Source of the DNA: Bacteroidales bacterium
Lineage (GTDB): Bacteria; Bacteroidota; Bacteroidia; Bacteroidales; UBA932
Length of the DNA stretch: 34,192 bases
Assembly (NCBI GenBank): GCA_017443845.1
Contig: JAFSXX010000018.1
Coordinates: forward strand, 1 to 34,192
Reading direction: 5' to 3'
A program made the translations under genes and the position numbers. The notes beneath the pieces were generated by a model. It had not been told where the DNA came from and searched no databases. It worked only from the letters and a program-made list of their open reading frames with translations. Of this stretch, positions 1-8,564 are shown one piece after another (within the stretch, counting starts at the first letter, position 1; each line of letters starts with the position of its first letter).

Positions 1-1
1 C

Positions 2-451
2 GAGCAGGTCAATAACCGTGAGTTCCGCTTCGTGAGCGACTCCGACCGCGACCGCTTCATGGCTTATGTCAACAAGGATTCTTACCTGAGCAAGCACAAG
101 GGACAGTATGCCGAGGCTTATTCGGTCTATTCTCCCTGGGTACACCGCTTCGATTTCGGCTACAAGCACGACTTCAAGGTCAATGTCGGCCAGAGCGTCA
201 ACACCCTGCAGCTTACCTTCGACATCAAGAACCTCGCTAACCTGTTCAACAGCAGCTGGGGCGTTTCCAAGACCATGAACTCCGACCTCAACTCCGGCCG
301 TATCCTCAAGTTCGAGGGCGCCGACGCTGAAGGTTACGCTACATTCTCCGCTCCGAAGGCAGTAAACGGCGACATCAGCATCTGGGCTCCCGTCTATTCC
401 ATCGGCCAGTGCTGGTATGCTTCGGTTGGTCTCAAATATATGTTCAACTAA
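2..451 (+). CDS. TonB-dependent receptor, C-terminal end (partial, cut by window edge)
   Basis: The reading frame is open from base 2, so the true start lies upstream of the window. The 149 residues seen are the last beta-strands of an outer-membrane TonB-dependent transporter: alternating strand pattern, an FDIKNLANLFNSSWG segment and a terminal aromatic strand ending GLKYMFN, the usual Bam-recognised C-terminus. It is clearly paralogous to the end of the complete receptor at 2645-5926: both carry KYL or SYL followed by S-x-HKGQYAEAY, then a P-x-x-HRFD segment, then an NLFNS/NMFNS-nWG block. The next gene starts 16 nt after its stop, so receptor and lipoprotein are probably co-transcribed. 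The substrate cannot be told from this fragment. Confidence 0.85.
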   Translation, partial: EQVNNREFRFVSDSDRDRFMAYVNKDSYLSKHKGQYAEAYSVYSPWVHRFDFGYKHDFKVNVGQSVNTLQLTFDIKNLANLFNSSWGVSKTMNSDLNSGRILKFEGADAEGYATFSAPKAVNGDISIWAPVYSIGQCWYASVGLKYMFN

Positions 452-467
452 TAAAAAGAAAGGCACT

Positions 468-2504
468 ATGAAACTCAGAAATATTTTCTTCGCAATCGTT
501 TCCGGTCTCCTTCTTTTTACAGGATGCCAGATAGAGGAGCCTTCTTCTCTTGAGAACATCAGTCTTGACAAGACTTATCTCTCCATTCCCGCCGCAGGCG
601 GCGACGCTGTCGTGACCGTTACCGCAACCGACAGCTGGGTCTTGAACAAAAGTGTCGTTACCGGTACCTACAAGGACGAGAACGGAAAGACCCAGAATAT
701 CTATGACCAGCTTCCCGCCTGGCTCACCGCATCCGTAGTTTCAGGAGGTGCAGGTGAGACCAAGGTTACTTTCCACGCAGACGCCTCCGAAGCCGGACGC
801 GAGCAGGAGATCCAGATTGCCTGCGGAACCCAGATCCAGTATCTGATCGTTCGCCAGGGCTCCTTCGACGTGGCTGAGGCCAAGATCGAAGAGGCTCTCA
901 AGGCTCCCGACGGAAAGAGCTTCAAACTGACAGGTACCATCGTTGAGTGGTATCAGAACGCTGAAAGGTACGGCAACTACTACATCGAGGACGAGACCGG
1001 CAGGATCCTTATCTACGGTACCGCAGACAAGGACGGCAAGTTCCAGAACTACCCCGTGGCTAGCTGGGGTCTCGAACTGGGTGACGTCGTCACCATCGAG
1101 GGTCCCCGCGGCAACTATCAGGGCTCGCCCCAGATGGTCAACGTGGTCATCACCGAACTCGTCAAGTCGCTCCTGAAGATAGACGGCGCTTCCAGCTTCA
1201 ACACTTCAAAGAACGGCGAGGAAATCATCGTAAGGGCAGCCTATAAGGGCAACGGCGTTTTCGTCAACGTTCCCGTCGACTGGGTGGTACTTTCCAATAT
1301 GGATTACGTTCCCGGTGTGCCCACCAAGCTCGAGCCCAACCCCGCTGACACTGCGGTGATTACCTTCACCGTGCTGCCCAATGACGCTGAAGAGCGTTCC
1401 GCTGCCATCGAACTGGTCAGCGCCAAGGGCGAATCCTCTTCGTCCCAGACGGTCACCGTCGCACAGGCTGCGGGCTTCAGCTCTATGCCTCTGCCTTATG
1501 AGGAGACCTTTATGGGCGGTATCGGCTCCTGGGTGGCAACCGACGTCGTTCCCGTAGAGGGCGTCGCTAGCATTTGGGCATATGACTCAAGGTATGGAAT
1601 GGTTGCCAAGGCTACTAAGGCTGTCGATTCACAGGCAGAGCTCATCAGCCCCAATATCGACCTCAGCGGCGTATCCTCCGCAGTTCTTACGTTCAAGCAC
1701 GTCCAGAAGTTTGCCGGCAACGTGTGGGAGGAACTCAAGCTCTTCGTCAGCACCGATGACGGCGCTACCTGGAACGAGCTTCTCATACCTCATTACACTG
1801 ACGGTTCGGGCTGGGGCTTCGAGAATTCAGGCGAAATCAGTCTTAAGAAGTTCGCGGGCAATCTGGTGAAGATCAAATTCCAGTATAACTCCAGCACCAA
1901 ACATTACGCTACCTGGGAAATCCAGAATCTCAAGGTGGTCGAGGGCGAGGCCAATATCGAGTCCATCGCCGCCATCACCAACGCTACCGTAGGCGCCGAG
2001 GCAGCCTGGAGCGGCACCTTCAAGGATGCAGTCGTTACCTATGTCAGCGGCGGCACCGCCTTCATCGAGGATGCTACGGGCGGCACCCAGCTCTATATGA
2101 GCGGCCATACCCTCAAGGCCGGTCAGGTAATCAACGGAGAGGTATCCGGAAAGGCCAAGCTCTATAACGGCTATTCAGAGCTCACCGCCCTGGATGTCAC
2201 CAAGGCTACCGTCACAGAAGGTACGGTTCCCGCTCCCACTGTGATGACCATTGCCGAACTCAAGGCGCGCTATCTGCGCTTCCAGAACTGCCAGGTATTG
2301 CTGAAAGGTGTCACTTTCGATACCGCCCTTACCGCCTCCAACCGCAAGGGAGTCATCTCCCAGGGCGAAGATAAAATCGACGCTTATTCGCAGGTCAACG
2401 GCAAGGTGATTATGGACGGTACAGGAGATCTCCTCTGCTGGCCTACACGCTACAATGCGACCCTTCAGGTGGGTTGCTGGCTCTCCGAGCACTTTGTTAA
2501 ATAG
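468..2504 (+). CDS. Multidomain surface lipoprotein: BACON, OB-fold and choice-of-anchor J-like domains
   Basis: Starts at the ATG at 468, not at the longer upstream frame, because MKLRNIFFAIVSGLLLFTGC is a clean lipoprotein signal with Cys20 as the lipidated residue. The mature protein of about 658 residues reads as a chain of domains: a BACON-like Ig domain (about 30-132), an OB-fold-like domain with YYIEDETGRILIYG (about 145-232), a second BACON-like domain (about 243-350), a choice-of-anchor J/jelly-roll-like domain beginning LPYEETF (about 360-510), and a second OB-like domain with AFIEDATGGTQLYM (about 515-600). OB-fold plus anchor domains of this style occur in Bacteroidetes surface lipoproteins beside TonB receptors, so it is likely the binding partner of the receptor upstream. 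No catalytic motif was recognised; the ligand is unknown. Confidence 0.8.
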   Translation: MKLRNIFFAIVSGLLLFTGCQIEEPSSLENISLDKTYLSIPAAGGDAVVTVTATDSWVLNKSVVTGTYKDENGKTQNIYDQLPAWLTASVVSGGAGETKVTFHADASEAGREQEIQIACGTQIQYLIVRQGSFDVAEAKIEEALKAPDGKSFKLTGTIVEWYQNAERYGNYYIEDETGRILIYGTADKDGKFQNYPVASWGLELGDVVTIEGPRGNYQGSPQMVNVVITELVKSLLKIDGASSFNTSKNGEEIIVRAAYKGNGVFVNVPVDWVVLSNMDYVPGVPTKLEPNPADTAVITFTVLPNDAEERSAAIELVSAKGESSSSQTVTVAQAAGFSSMPLPYEETFMGGIGSWVATDVVPVEGVASIWAYDSRYGMVAKATKAVDSQAELISPNIDLSGVSSAVLTFKHVQKFAGNVWEELKLFVSTDDGATWNELLIPHYTDGSGWGFENSGEISLKKFAGNLVKIKFQYNSSTKHYATWEIQNLKVVEGEANIESIAAITNATVGAEAAWSGTFKDAVVTYVSGGTAFIEDATGGTQLYMSGHTLKAGQVINGEVSGKAKLYNGYSELTALDVTKATVTEGTVPAPTVMTIAELKARYLRFQNCQVLLKGVTFDTALTASNRKGVISQGEDKIDAYSQVNGKVIMDGTGDLLCWPTRYNATLQVGCWLSEHFVK

Positions 2505-2525
2505 CGTTTAATCCTATGTTTCAGG

Positions 2526-2559
2526 GAGACCGGTCCGATTCGGGCCGGTCTCTTTTTTT
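2526..2559 (+). terminator. Rho-independent terminator after the surface lipoprotein gene
   Basis: Perfect 8-bp stem GAGACCGG (2526-2533) with CCGGTCTC (2545-2552), GC-rich, followed by seven T (2553-2559). It lies 21 nt after the stop codon and separates this operon from the next receptor gene. Confidence 0.85.
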
Positions 2560-2576
2560 AAAAAAGAGAGATAAAA

Positions 2577-2607
2577 GTTGAAAAAGTGCGCGGTTTGTTT
2601 AATTTTG
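2577..2607 (+). promoter_or_regulatory. Bacteroidetes-type promoter for the TonB receptor gene
   Basis: TTG at 2578-2580, a 19-nt gap, then TAATTTTG at 2600-2607, matching the TAnnTTTG -7 element. It lies about 37 nt upstream of the ATG at 2645 and just after a terminator, so the receptor has its own promoter. Confidence 0.65.
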
Positions 2608-2644
2608 CATCGGGAAAATCACTTTTCAACTTAATAAAATCTTT

Positions 2645-5600
2645 ATGAAAAAATCTTTCAAGCTTCTTGCCCTGACCGTTCTTGGTCTGTTCGCAAGCCT
2701 GAGCCTGAACGCCCAGCTTACGACCTCATCCATCAGCGGTAAGGTGACTGACGCTACCGGAGCCGTTCCCGGCGCTGCCATCGTGGCTACCCACACCCCT
2801 TCCGGTACACAGTACTACGCAATCTCCAACAACGAAGGTCTCTATTCCATTCCCGGTATGCGTCCGGGCGGACCTTACGAGGTTACCGTGCAGCTTCTCG
2901 GTTACAAGACCGTGAAGTTTGAGGACATCACCCTCCAGCTCTCCGAGGTGTACGGACAGAACGTCACCCTGGAGCCCGCTACCGAACTCCTCGAGGAGGT
3001 CGTAGTCGTAGCCCAGTCCTCCAAGTTCGCGAACGAGAAGACCGGTGCTTCCACCAACATCTCCAACCGCGAGATGATGAACCTGCCGAACTCCGGCCGC
3101 AGCCTCTCCGCACTGACCAAGCTCTCCCCCTATTCCAACGGAATGGGCTTCGCCGGCAGCGACGGCCGCAGCACCAACGTCACCATCGACGGTGCGAACT
3201 TCAACAATAACTTCGGTCTCCGCAGCGAGCTTCCCGGCGGCGGCACCCCTATCTCACTCGATGCTCTCGAGGAGATTCAGATCGTGGTCGCTCCCTTCGA
3301 CGTGCGCCAGTCCAACTTCCTCGGCGGCGGTATCAACGCTGTCACCAAGAGCGGTACCAACACCTTCAAGGGCACGGCTTACGGATATTATCATAACGAG
3401 AATATGCGTGGCAACAAGCTCGCAGGCGAGGATCTCGGCGAGCGCAAGTCCGAGCTGATCAAGACCGCAGGTTTCACCCTCGGCGGCCCCATCATCAAGA
3501 ACAAGCTCTTCTTCTTCGTCAACTTCGAGTACAACGACCAGCCCGGCCAGGCCATCACCCAGATCGGTACCACTCCCACTTCGGAACTTGACAGGGTGGC
3601 CAAGAGACTCAGGGACGACTACGGCTATGAGCCCGGTTCCTATGAGAACTATCCCGGAGGTATCCAGAATATGAAGATGCTGGCGCGCCTCGACTGGAAC
3701 ATCACCGACGCCCATCACCTTGCTTTCCGTTTCAACAAGACCAACCACAATTCGTGGAGCAAGCCCAACGACAACTCCTGCGACGACGGTATGCGTAACC
3801 GCTCCGACGCACGTGCCGGCAAGGTTTCCCGCACCTTCTCCAACAATATGTACTCCGAGGCCCGCAATGTGACCTCCTTCGCACTGGATCTCAACAGCCG
3901 TCTCTCCGACAATATGAGCAACCAGCTGCTCGCCACATATTCGTTCATCGACGAGATGCGCGGTTCCAACTCCTCTCTCTTCCCTCACCTCGATATCTGC
4001 AACGGTTACAATGATGACGGTTCGTTCACCAATACCTATGCAACTTCCGCAGGTTATGAGCTGTTCACCTACAAGAACGGTGTCACCAACAAGGTATGGA
4101 ACATTACCGACAACTTCACCTGGATCCTCGGTGCCCACAAACTCACCGCAGGTGCCAACTTCGAGTATATGTTCGCTGAGAACTCCTACATCCGCAACGG
4201 TACCGGTTACTATCGCTATGCAAGCATCGACGACTTCGTAAACGGTAACCTCCCCTTGAGCTTCCACCTCAAGTATGCGTGGGATTCGTCTCCCGAAACC
4301 GACCAGATCACATACTACCAGGCAGGTGCTTATGTGCAGGATGAGTGGAGCGTGAACGACCGCTTCAAACTCAACTTCGGTACCCGTTTCGACACCGTCA
4401 TTTACGACGACTCCGCTATAATGACCAACCCCGCCATCAAGAGCTATGTGATGGGCAGCAGGTCCGTCGATACCGGCAAGTGGCCCAAGACCACTCTCCA
4501 GATCAATCCCCGAGTAGGTTTCAACTGGGATGTCAACGGTGACAAGAGCCTCGTGGTCCGCGGCGGTACCGGTATGTTCCAGGGCCGTCTCCCGCTGGTG
4601 TTCTTCACCAATATGTCGAACTCCTCCGGTATGGTCCTCAACGAGGTCGGCTACAACGCTACCCTCGACAAGTCGAACAAAGTCACCTATAGCCCGGAAG
4701 CTCTCGCAGCTCTCACTGCCCTCAACGGCGGCAAGACCACCGGCGGCAAGATCGCTACCACCGTCGAGGATATGAAGAAGATCCTCAATCTTCCCAACGA
4801 CATCGATCCTTCCGCAGGTTCCCTGCCCAAGACCTTCAACGGCGTGGATCCCAACTTCAAGATGCCTCAGGTCTGGAAGACCTCTCTCGCAGTGGATTAC
4901 AGGGTTCCCGTAAACTTCCCTCTCAGTATTACCGCAGAGGCTATGTACACCAAGACCATCTACGGTGTGCGCCTCGTCGACTGGAACATCGATGAGAGCA
5001 AGATCAACGACGCCATCCGCTATTCCGGCGCCGACGACCGCTACGACTACTCCAAGGCAACTGACTGGAAGTATGGTAGCAGCACCGCATACGTGCTGAC
5101 CAATACCAACAAGGGTTACGGCTGGACCGGCAACCTCACCGTCAACGCATCGCCCGTGAAGAACCTCGACATTATGGCGGCTTACACCTACACTATGTTC
5201 AAGGAGGTCTCCGGTATGCCCGGTTCCGCAGCTTCCTCGGCTTACAGCAACCTCTTCACCGTAAACGGCCCGAATTTCACCGGCGTGCAGTTCTCGCAGT
5301 ACGTGATTCCTCACAAGTTCATGGCTAACGTCGGTTACTTCATTCCTTTCCACGCTTTGGGCGGCAACGGACTCCACCTGAACCTCTACTACACCGGTTA
5401 CTCGCCTCTCGGTTACAGCTATATCTACAACGGCGATATGAACAGCGACGGCCTTGCAGCCGACTTGATGTATATCCCCAAAGATGACAGCGAGATCAAC
5501 TTCAAGAGCGAAGCCGACAAGAAGGCATTCTGGGATTTCGTAGCTCAGGACAAGTACCTCAGCTCCCACAAGGGCCAGTATGCAGAGGCTTATGCAGGCC

Positions 5601-5926
5601 GTTCACCTATGCGTCATCGTTTCGATGCTCGTATAGCTTATGATTTCTACGGATCCGGCAAGTATGACCGCCACATTCAGTTCAGCGTCAGCATCGACAA
5701 CATCGGCAACATGTTCAACTCCAACTGGGGTATCACCAAGTGGGGATGCTACGGCAACTCCGATACGATGCCTCTGCTCAAGGTTGAGAGCGTAACTGGT
5801 GGAACTCCCGTTTACTCTGTCAACAAGATTGGTGACAAGTACCCTACCAAGAGCTTCGATACTTATTACAAGAGCCCTACCGAGTGCTGGCAGGTTCTTA
5901 TCGGTATGAAGTACTTCTTCAACTAG
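2645..5926 (+). CDS. TonB-dependent receptor, Oar/carboxypeptidase-regulatory type
   Basis: A full-length 1,093-residue outer-membrane active transporter. Residues 1-24 are a signal peptide ending LSLNAQ. Residues about 28-110 form a carboxypeptidase-regulatory-like domain (SGKVTDATG, GLYSIPG). A plug domain follows from about 118 to 245 (EEVVVVAQSS, NVTIDGANFN, DALEEIQIV, GGGINAVTKSGTN), and the remainder is a 22-strand-type barrel ending GMKYFFN. Long barrel, NLPNSGRSLSALTKLSP and the TKSGTN plug signature fit the Oar-like group rather than classic SusC. No SusD homologue is next to it; the lipoprotein upstream is the likely partner. It has its own promoter and terminator. Its C-terminal region is closely related to the truncated receptor at the window start, so this is a tandem paralogue pair. 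Confidence 0.92.
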   Translation: MKKSFKLLALTVLGLFASLSLNAQLTTSSISGKVTDATGAVPGAAIVATHTPSGTQYYAISNNEGLYSIPGMRPGGPYEVTVQLLGYKTVKFEDITLQLSEVYGQNVTLEPATELLEEVVVVAQSSKFANEKTGASTNISNREMMNLPNSGRSLSALTKLSPYSNGMGFAGSDGRSTNVTIDGANFNNNFGLRSELPGGGTPISLDALEEIQIVVAPFDVRQSNFLGGGINAVTKSGTNTFKGTAYGYYHNENMRGNKLAGEDLGERKSELIKTAGFTLGGPIIKNKLFFFVNFEYNDQPGQAITQIGTTPTSELDRVAKRLRDDYGYEPGSYENYPGGIQNMKMLARLDWNITDAHHLAFRFNKTNHNSWSKPNDNSCDDGMRNRSDARAGKVSRTFSNNMYSEARNVTSFALDLNSRLSDNMSNQLLATYSFIDEMRGSNSSLFPHLDICNGYNDDGSFTNTYATSAGYELFTYKNGVTNKVWNITDNFTWILGAHKLTAGANFEYMFAENSYIRNGTGYYRYASIDDFVNGNLPLSFHLKYAWDSSPETDQITYYQAGAYVQDEWSVNDRFKLNFGTRFDTVIYDDSAIMTNPAIKSYVMGSRSVDTGKWPKTTLQINPRVGFNWDVNGDKSLVVRGGTGMFQGRLPLVFFTNMSNSSGMVLNEVGYNATLDKSNKVTYSPEALAALTALNGGKTTGGKIATTVEDMKKILNLPNDIDPSAGSLPKTFNGVDPNFKMPQVWKTSLAVDYRVPVNFPLSITAEAMYTKTIYGVRLVDWNIDESKINDAIRYSGADDRYDYSKATDWKYGSSTAYVLTNTNKGYGWTGNLTVNASPVKNLDIMAAYTYTMFKEVSGMPGSAASSAYSNLFTVNGPNFTGVQFSQYVIPHKFMANVGYFIPFHALGGNGLHLNLYYTGYSPLGYSYIYNGDMNSDGLAADLMYIPKDDSEINFKSEADKKAFWDFVAQDKYLSSHKGQYAEAYAGRSPMRHRFDARIAYDFYGSGKYDRHIQFSVSIDNIGNMFNSNWGITKWGCYGNSDTMPLLKVESVTGGTPVYSVNKIGDKYPTKSFDTYYKSPTECWQVLIGMKYFFN

Positions 5927-5964
5927 AATTGACGCGGCCGCGCGCCGCAACCTCATAGCTTTGG

Positions 5965-5995
5965 GGGCCGTCTTTCGGGACGGCCCTCATTTTTT
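5965..5995 (+). terminator. Rho-independent terminator after the TonB receptor
   Basis: Stem GGGCCGTC (5965-5972) with GACGGCCC (5979-5986), 6-nt loop TTTCGG, then CTCA and a T-run at 5990-5995. It ends transcription 39 nt after the receptor stop. Confidence 0.85.
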
Positions 5996-6026
5996 GATGC
6001 TTGCATCATTCTTTTGACTATATTTG
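5993..6026 (+). promoter_or_regulatory. Putative promoter for the yraN-manC-pheS run
   Basis: TTTG at 5993-5996, a 22-nt gap, then TATATTTG at 6019-6026, which fits TAnnTTTG. It sits 17 nt upstream of the yraN start and overlaps the T-run of the preceding terminator. The gap is at the long end of the usual range. Confidence 0.55.
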
Positions 6027-6043
6027 CAGGATAACCGAACGGT

Positions 6044-6406
6044 ATGAGCAGAGAGATTTCGTTGGGACGCAGGGGAGAGGAGCTGGCGCTGAGGTGGCTG
6101 GAGGAGAGGGGTCTGGTGTTGCTGGAGAGCAACTGGCGCTGGAACCACAAGGAGATAGACCTGATAATGGAGGGGCCCGAGGCCATCCATTTCGTAGAGG
6201 TGAAGGCCCTCAGGGCGCCGGCAGTGCGCCACCCCTGGGAGGCCGTGACTCCCCAGAAGCAGCGCTTTCTCTCGCGTGCCGCAGAGCACTTCATATTCGA
6301 ACGGAAAATACGGAAAGAGGCGAGGTTCGACATAGTTTCGATACTCTTCGAGGGCGATGATGCCTCGCTGGAGTACATTCCCGGCGCCTTTTTCCCCATA
6401 TATTGA
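6044..6406 (+). CDS. yraN: YraN/UPF0102 family endonuclease-like protein
   Basis: A 120-residue cytoplasmic protein of the YraN (UPF0102) family, which adopts a Holliday-junction-resolvase-like restriction-endonuclease fold; its precise substrate is not established. Family features visible are LGRRGEELALRWLEERG near the start (Glu12), the NWRWNHKEIDLI segment with Asp39, and the FVEVKA core with Glu52 and Lys54, giving a PD-(D/E)xK-like set. The length is normal for the family. It begins at the ATG at 6044 and is separated by 13 nt from manC, so it probably heads a short housekeeping operon with manC and pheS. Confidence 0.88.
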   Translation: MSREISLGRRGEELALRWLEERGLVLLESNWRWNHKEIDLIMEGPEAIHFVEVKALRAPAVRHPWEAVTPQKQRFLSRAAEHFIFERKIRKEARFDIVSILFEGDDASLEYIPGAFFPIY

Positions 6407-6419
6407 AAAGTAGGCCTTT

Positions 6420-7517
6420 ATGAATAAGAACCACTATTGCATCATTATGGCGGGCGGCACCGGAACCCGTTTCTGGCCCGTGAGCCGTGCGGCGCGACCC
6501 AAGCAGTTCCTCGATATCCTCGGTCTCGGCAAGACCTTCCTGAGGATGACATTCTACCGTTATTCGCAGATCGTCCCCATCGAGAATATCATCGTGGTGA
6601 CCTCCGAACAGTATGCCGGCCTGGTCCGCAGCCAGATTCCGCAGCTGCTCGAGGAGAATCTCCTGCTGGAGCCCTCCAAGCGCAATACAGCCCCCTGCGT
6701 GGCTTATGCCACCTACAAGCTCCTGAAGCGCAATCCGGACGCGACGGTAATCATCGCCCCGTCGGACCACAACCTCTCGGGTATCGAGCACTTCCGCGAC
6801 ACTATGTCCTGCGCGCTCGACTACGCTTCGAAGAACGATGCGCTCCTTACCATCGGCGTGCAGCCCGACCATCCCGATACCAATTACGGCTATATCCAGG
6901 CCGATATGGCCCATAAACTCGATGCCGGCGGCCATTGCGTCTATCCCGTCAAGACCTTCACCGAGAAGCCCGACGAGGCCCTCGCCAAGGTCTTCCTCAA
7001 GACCGGCGAGTTCTTCTGGAATTCGGGTATGTTCATCTGGAGCCTCAAGAGCTTCAAGGCCGAACTCGAGGCGTGCCTGCCCGAGGTCGCGGAGGTTTTC
7101 AAGGCCGGGATGGAGGCGTACGACACTCCTGCGGAGGAGCAGTTCATCCGCCAGGCCTACACCGACTGTCCCTCCATCTCGATCGACTACGGCGTGATGG
7201 AGAAGACCCACAAGGCGATGGTCTTCATGGCCAACTTCGGCTGGTCCGACGTCGGCACCTGGACCTCGATCTTCGAGCATTCGGAGCGTACGGAGGATGG
7301 CAACAACCTCGTGAGCGCCACCGAATCGATGGTCAGCGGCGTGTCGGATTCGATAATCCGCGAGGACAACGAGGGCAAGCTGGTGGTGGTGCGCGGGCTG
7401 GAGAATTTCCTTGTCATCGACACCCCCGACGCCCTGATGATATGCCCCAAGGACGACGCGGCGGTCAAGGAGATAGTGGCCGACCTTTCAATCAACGACA
7501 AATCCAAGTATCTATAG
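6420..7517 (+). CDS. manC: Mannose-1-phosphate guanylyltransferase
   Basis: Makes GDP-mannose from mannose-1-phosphate and GTP in the cytoplasm, feeding GDP-mannose/GDP-fucose for glycans. The 365 residues carry the nucleotidyltransferase signature AGGTGTRFWPVSR..PKQF (11-30), EPSKRNTAP (84-92), APSDH (113-117) and FTEKPD (180-185) with the sugar-binding EKP. It is the short single-domain form without the C-terminal isomerase cupin found in bifunctional AlgA/ManC proteins. It is packed between yraN (13 nt) and pheS (9 nt) on the same strand. Confidence 0.93.
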   Translation: MNKNHYCIIMAGGTGTRFWPVSRAARPKQFLDILGLGKTFLRMTFYRYSQIVPIENIIVVTSEQYAGLVRSQIPQLLEENLLLEPSKRNTAPCVAYATYKLLKRNPDATVIIAPSDHNLSGIEHFRDTMSCALDYASKNDALLTIGVQPDHPDTNYGYIQADMAHKLDAGGHCVYPVKTFTEKPDEALAKVFLKTGEFFWNSGMFIWSLKSFKAELEACLPEVAEVFKAGMEAYDTPAEEQFIRQAYTDCPSISIDYGVMEKTHKAMVFMANFGWSDVGTWTSIFEHSERTEDGNNLVSATESMVSGVSDSIIREDNEGKLVVVRGLENFLVIDTPDALMICPKDDAAVKEIVADLSINDKSKYL

Positions 7518-7526
7518 AACAAGATT

Positions 7527-8561
7527 ATGATTAGCCAGGAAACGATAGAGCAGATGATGCAGTCCCTCAAGGAGATGAAGGCTGCAAAGGAACAGGAAAT
7601 CGAGGAACAGAGAGTCAAGTGGCTGGGCAAGAAGGGCGAGATTACCCGTCTCTTCGAGGAGTTCAGGACCGTTTCGCCCGAGCTCAAGAAGGAGTACGGA
7701 CAGAAGCTCAACGCGCTGAAAGTAGCGGCGCAGCAGCGTATCGACGCGATGCGCGAGGAACTCTCGCAGATAATCGAGGCCACCAAGCCGGCCAGCGACC
7801 TGACAATGCCGGGCGACGTGATGGAACTCGGCTCGCGCCATCCCATCTCCATCACCCGCGAGGAGATTATCTCCATTTTCCGCAAGTTCGGATACAGCGT
7901 GGCCGAAGGGCCCGAGATCGAGGACGACTGGCACGTCTTCAGCGCCCTGAACTTCCCGCCGGAGCACCCCGCACGCGATATGCAGGATACCTTCTTCGTC
8001 TCTCCGGGAGGGGATAATCCCATCCTGCTGCGTACCCATACATCTTCGGTGCAGGTGCGCACGATGGAGCGCTCCGATCTGCCCATCCGCGTCATCTGCC
8101 CGGGCCGCGTCTTCCGCAACGAGGCCATCAGCGCCCGCGCCCACTGCATCTTCCACCAGGTGGAGGGCCTCTACATCGACAAGAACGTCTCCTTCGCCGA
8201 CCTCAAGCAGGCCATCCTGCTCTTCGCGCGCGAGATGTTCGGACCTGATACCCAGATCCGAATGCGCCCCTCGTACTTCCCCTTCACCGAGCCTTCGGCC
8301 GAGGTTGACGTAAGCTGCAATATCTGCCACGGAAAGGGCTGCAATATCTGCAAGGGTACGGGCTGGCTCGAGATCCTGGGCTGCGGTATGGTCGATCCCA
8401 ACGTCCTGCGCGCCTCCGGAATCGATCCCGAGGTCTATAGCGGTTTCGCCTTCGGAATGGGTATCGAGCGCATCGCGATGCTCAAGTGGCAGGTCAAGGA
8501 CCTGCGCCACTACTTCGAGAACGACCTGCGCTTCCTGCGGGAGTTCGAGACTGTTGTTTAG
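7527..8561 (+). CDS. pheS: Phenylalanyl-tRNA synthetase alpha subunit
   Basis: Class II synthetase subunit that, with PheT, charges tRNA-Phe. The 344 residues show an N-terminal coiled-coil arm (about 1-85) for tRNA contact, motif 2 region GRVFRNEAISARAHCIFHQVEG (within 193-214), the substrate-pocket stretch FTEPSAEVDV (253-262) and motif 3 GFAFGMGIERIAML (306-319). A CxxC-x4-CxxC insertion (Cys264, 267, 272, 275) looks like a small zinc knuckle; it is absent in E. coli PheS but occurs in several phyla. pheT is not adjacent: the next gene is convergent and its stop lies 3 nt away, so the two subunits must be encoded apart. Confidence 0.96.
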   Translation: MISQETIEQMMQSLKEMKAAKEQEIEEQRVKWLGKKGEITRLFEEFRTVSPELKKEYGQKLNALKVAAQQRIDAMREELSQIIEATKPASDLTMPGDVMELGSRHPISITREEIISIFRKFGYSVAEGPEIEDDWHVFSALNFPPEHPARDMQDTFFVSPGGDNPILLRTHTSSVQVRTMERSDLPIRVICPGRVFRNEAISARAHCIFHQVEGLYIDKNVSFADLKQAILLFAREMFGPDTQIRMRPSYFPFTEPSAEVDVSCNICHGKGCNICKGTGWLEILGCGMVDPNVLRASGIDPEVYSGFAFGMGIERIAMLKWQVKDLRHYFENDLRFLREFETVV

Positions 8562-8564
8562 GAT

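Noticed and set aside
3254-5569. 771-codon open frame on the minus strand inside the TonB receptor gene
   Set aside because: It is antisense to a receptor with clear signal peptide, plug and barrel; the translation is a low-complexity Val/Glu/Gly/His mix with no domain.
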